Positions 63,611 through 64,000 of a stretch of DNA of 64,000 nt are shown here, in pieces. A model generated the notes under the pieces. That model did no database searches. It saw only the letters and a list, made by a program, of their open reading frames with translations, and was not told the DNA's origin. Location of the stretch: contig CAVSWP010000005.1 of NCBI GenBank assembly GCA_963731665.1, forward strand, positions 1-64,000, in the 5' to 3' direction. This DNA is from Chersky-840 sp035604715. Lineage in GTDB: Bacteria; Actinomycetota; Acidimicrobiia; Acidimicrobiales; UBA8190. Each line of letters starts with the position of its first letter. The stretch's first letter is position 1. Both the position numbers and the translations under genes were made by a program.

Positions 63611-64000
63611 GCCCGCTCGCCCCCGTGCTCGTGTTCGGCGCCGTGGCCGAGGGCGACCTGTTGCCCGAGCTCCGCTACGACGTGACGGCCACCACCGTGG
63701 TCCTCGGTGCGCTCGCCACCCGCGACTGGCGCCCCATGCACCACGACAAGGACTTCGCCGTCGTGCGCAACGGCACGAGGGACATCTTTCTCAACACCCC
63801 CAACCAGGCGGCCTGGTTCGAGCGCTACATCACGGACTGGACGGGCCCCCACGGACGCCTGGGCCGGGTCACTTTCCGCATGCGTGACTCGGTGTTCCCC
63901 GGCGACACCATGGTGCTCGACGGGGCGGTGTCCGAGGTCATCCTCGACGACACCGGGTGCGGGTGGGTCGGCCTCGACGTCACCTTGGCGGTCGACGGAG
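63607..64000 (+). CDS. MaoC-like hotdog hydratase, C-terminal type (cut by window end)
   Basis: GTG 63607 overlaps the previous stop. The visible 131 residues include LATRDWRPMHHDKDFAVVRN, where D and H of the RDWxPxHxD hydratase motif are conserved, and FLNTPNQAAWFERYITDWTG, VTFRMRDSVFPGDTMVLDGA. It is the likely catalytic partner of the FAS1_DH-type protein. The C-terminus lies beyond 64000. Confidence 0.85.
   Translation, partial: MSPLAPVLVFGAVAEGDLLPELRYDVTATTVVLGALATRDWRPMHHDKDFAVVRNGTRDIFLNTPNQAAWFERYITDWTGPHGRLGRVTFRMRDSVFPGDTMVLDGAVSEVILDDTGCGWVGLDVTLAVDG

Overview
The window is almost certainly two unrelated pieces of DNA joined in one contig. Positions 1 to about 3025 carry a lower-GC block with a TPR protein and the C-terminal part of an Oar/CarboxypepD-type TonB-dependent receptor. 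These genes are typical of a Gram-negative, Acidobacteria-like bacterium, and both are broken by many frameshifts. From about 3025 to 64000 the DNA is about 70% GC, uses many GTG and TTG starts, and has an actinobacterial gene set: F420-type LLM oxidoreductase, HelD, DUF3052, DUF503, a diheme QcrC, CtaF, a heme cluster and many acyl-CoA genes. An uncultured member of the Actinomycetota, perhaps Acidimicrobiia, fits best. That placement is inferred from gene content and was not tested by a search.

Layout of the actinobacterial part. 3-9 kb: a truncated fused metallophosphoesterase/8-TM/DUF2156 membrane protein diverging from acs (acetyl-CoA synthetase), then a HAD phosphatase and an LLM oxidoreductase. 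9-11 kb: two secreted proteins, one with tandem Big_2 Ig-like repeats. 11-16 kb: a signalling island of kinase, REC-only regulator, LuxR-type regulator and a second, paralogous kinase. 16-18.5 kb: a parallel beta-helix lipoprotein and an NAD-dependent epimerase. 18.5-24 kb: hemE-hemH-hemG-lnt on the minus strand, with two apparent 1-nt frameshifts and an Lnt lacking its catalytic Cys. 24-26 kb: a HelD-like helicase.

26-36 kb is the respiratory region. ctaE-qcrC-qcrA-qcrB lies on the plus strand and ctaC-ctaD-ctaF on the minus strand, together encoding a bcc-aa3 type chain. Between them sit a GNAT, a DUF3052 protein and an SCP2/PhyH fusion. 36-39.4 kb: an alkylsulfatase-like MBL protein, a small membrane protein, TatA, a CopD-like protein and a crotonase.

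39-64 kb is dominated by acyl-CoA and carbohydrate metabolism: a thiolase-like protein, a GH1 and a GH31 glycosidase, three acyl-CoA dehydrogenases, two alpha/beta hydrolases, hotdog thioesterases, crotonases, an SDR, a class III CoA-transferase and two adjacent MaoC-like hotdog proteins. A DUF503-SulP-VOC run and a GMC oxidoreductase with its small subunit are interspersed. Many minus-strand and plus-strand neighbours overlap by 4 nt (GTGA, ATGA, TTGA), indicating translationally coupled operons. No tRNA, rRNA, CRISPR array, transposase or phage gene was seen. No gene-free stretch exceeds 300 bases.
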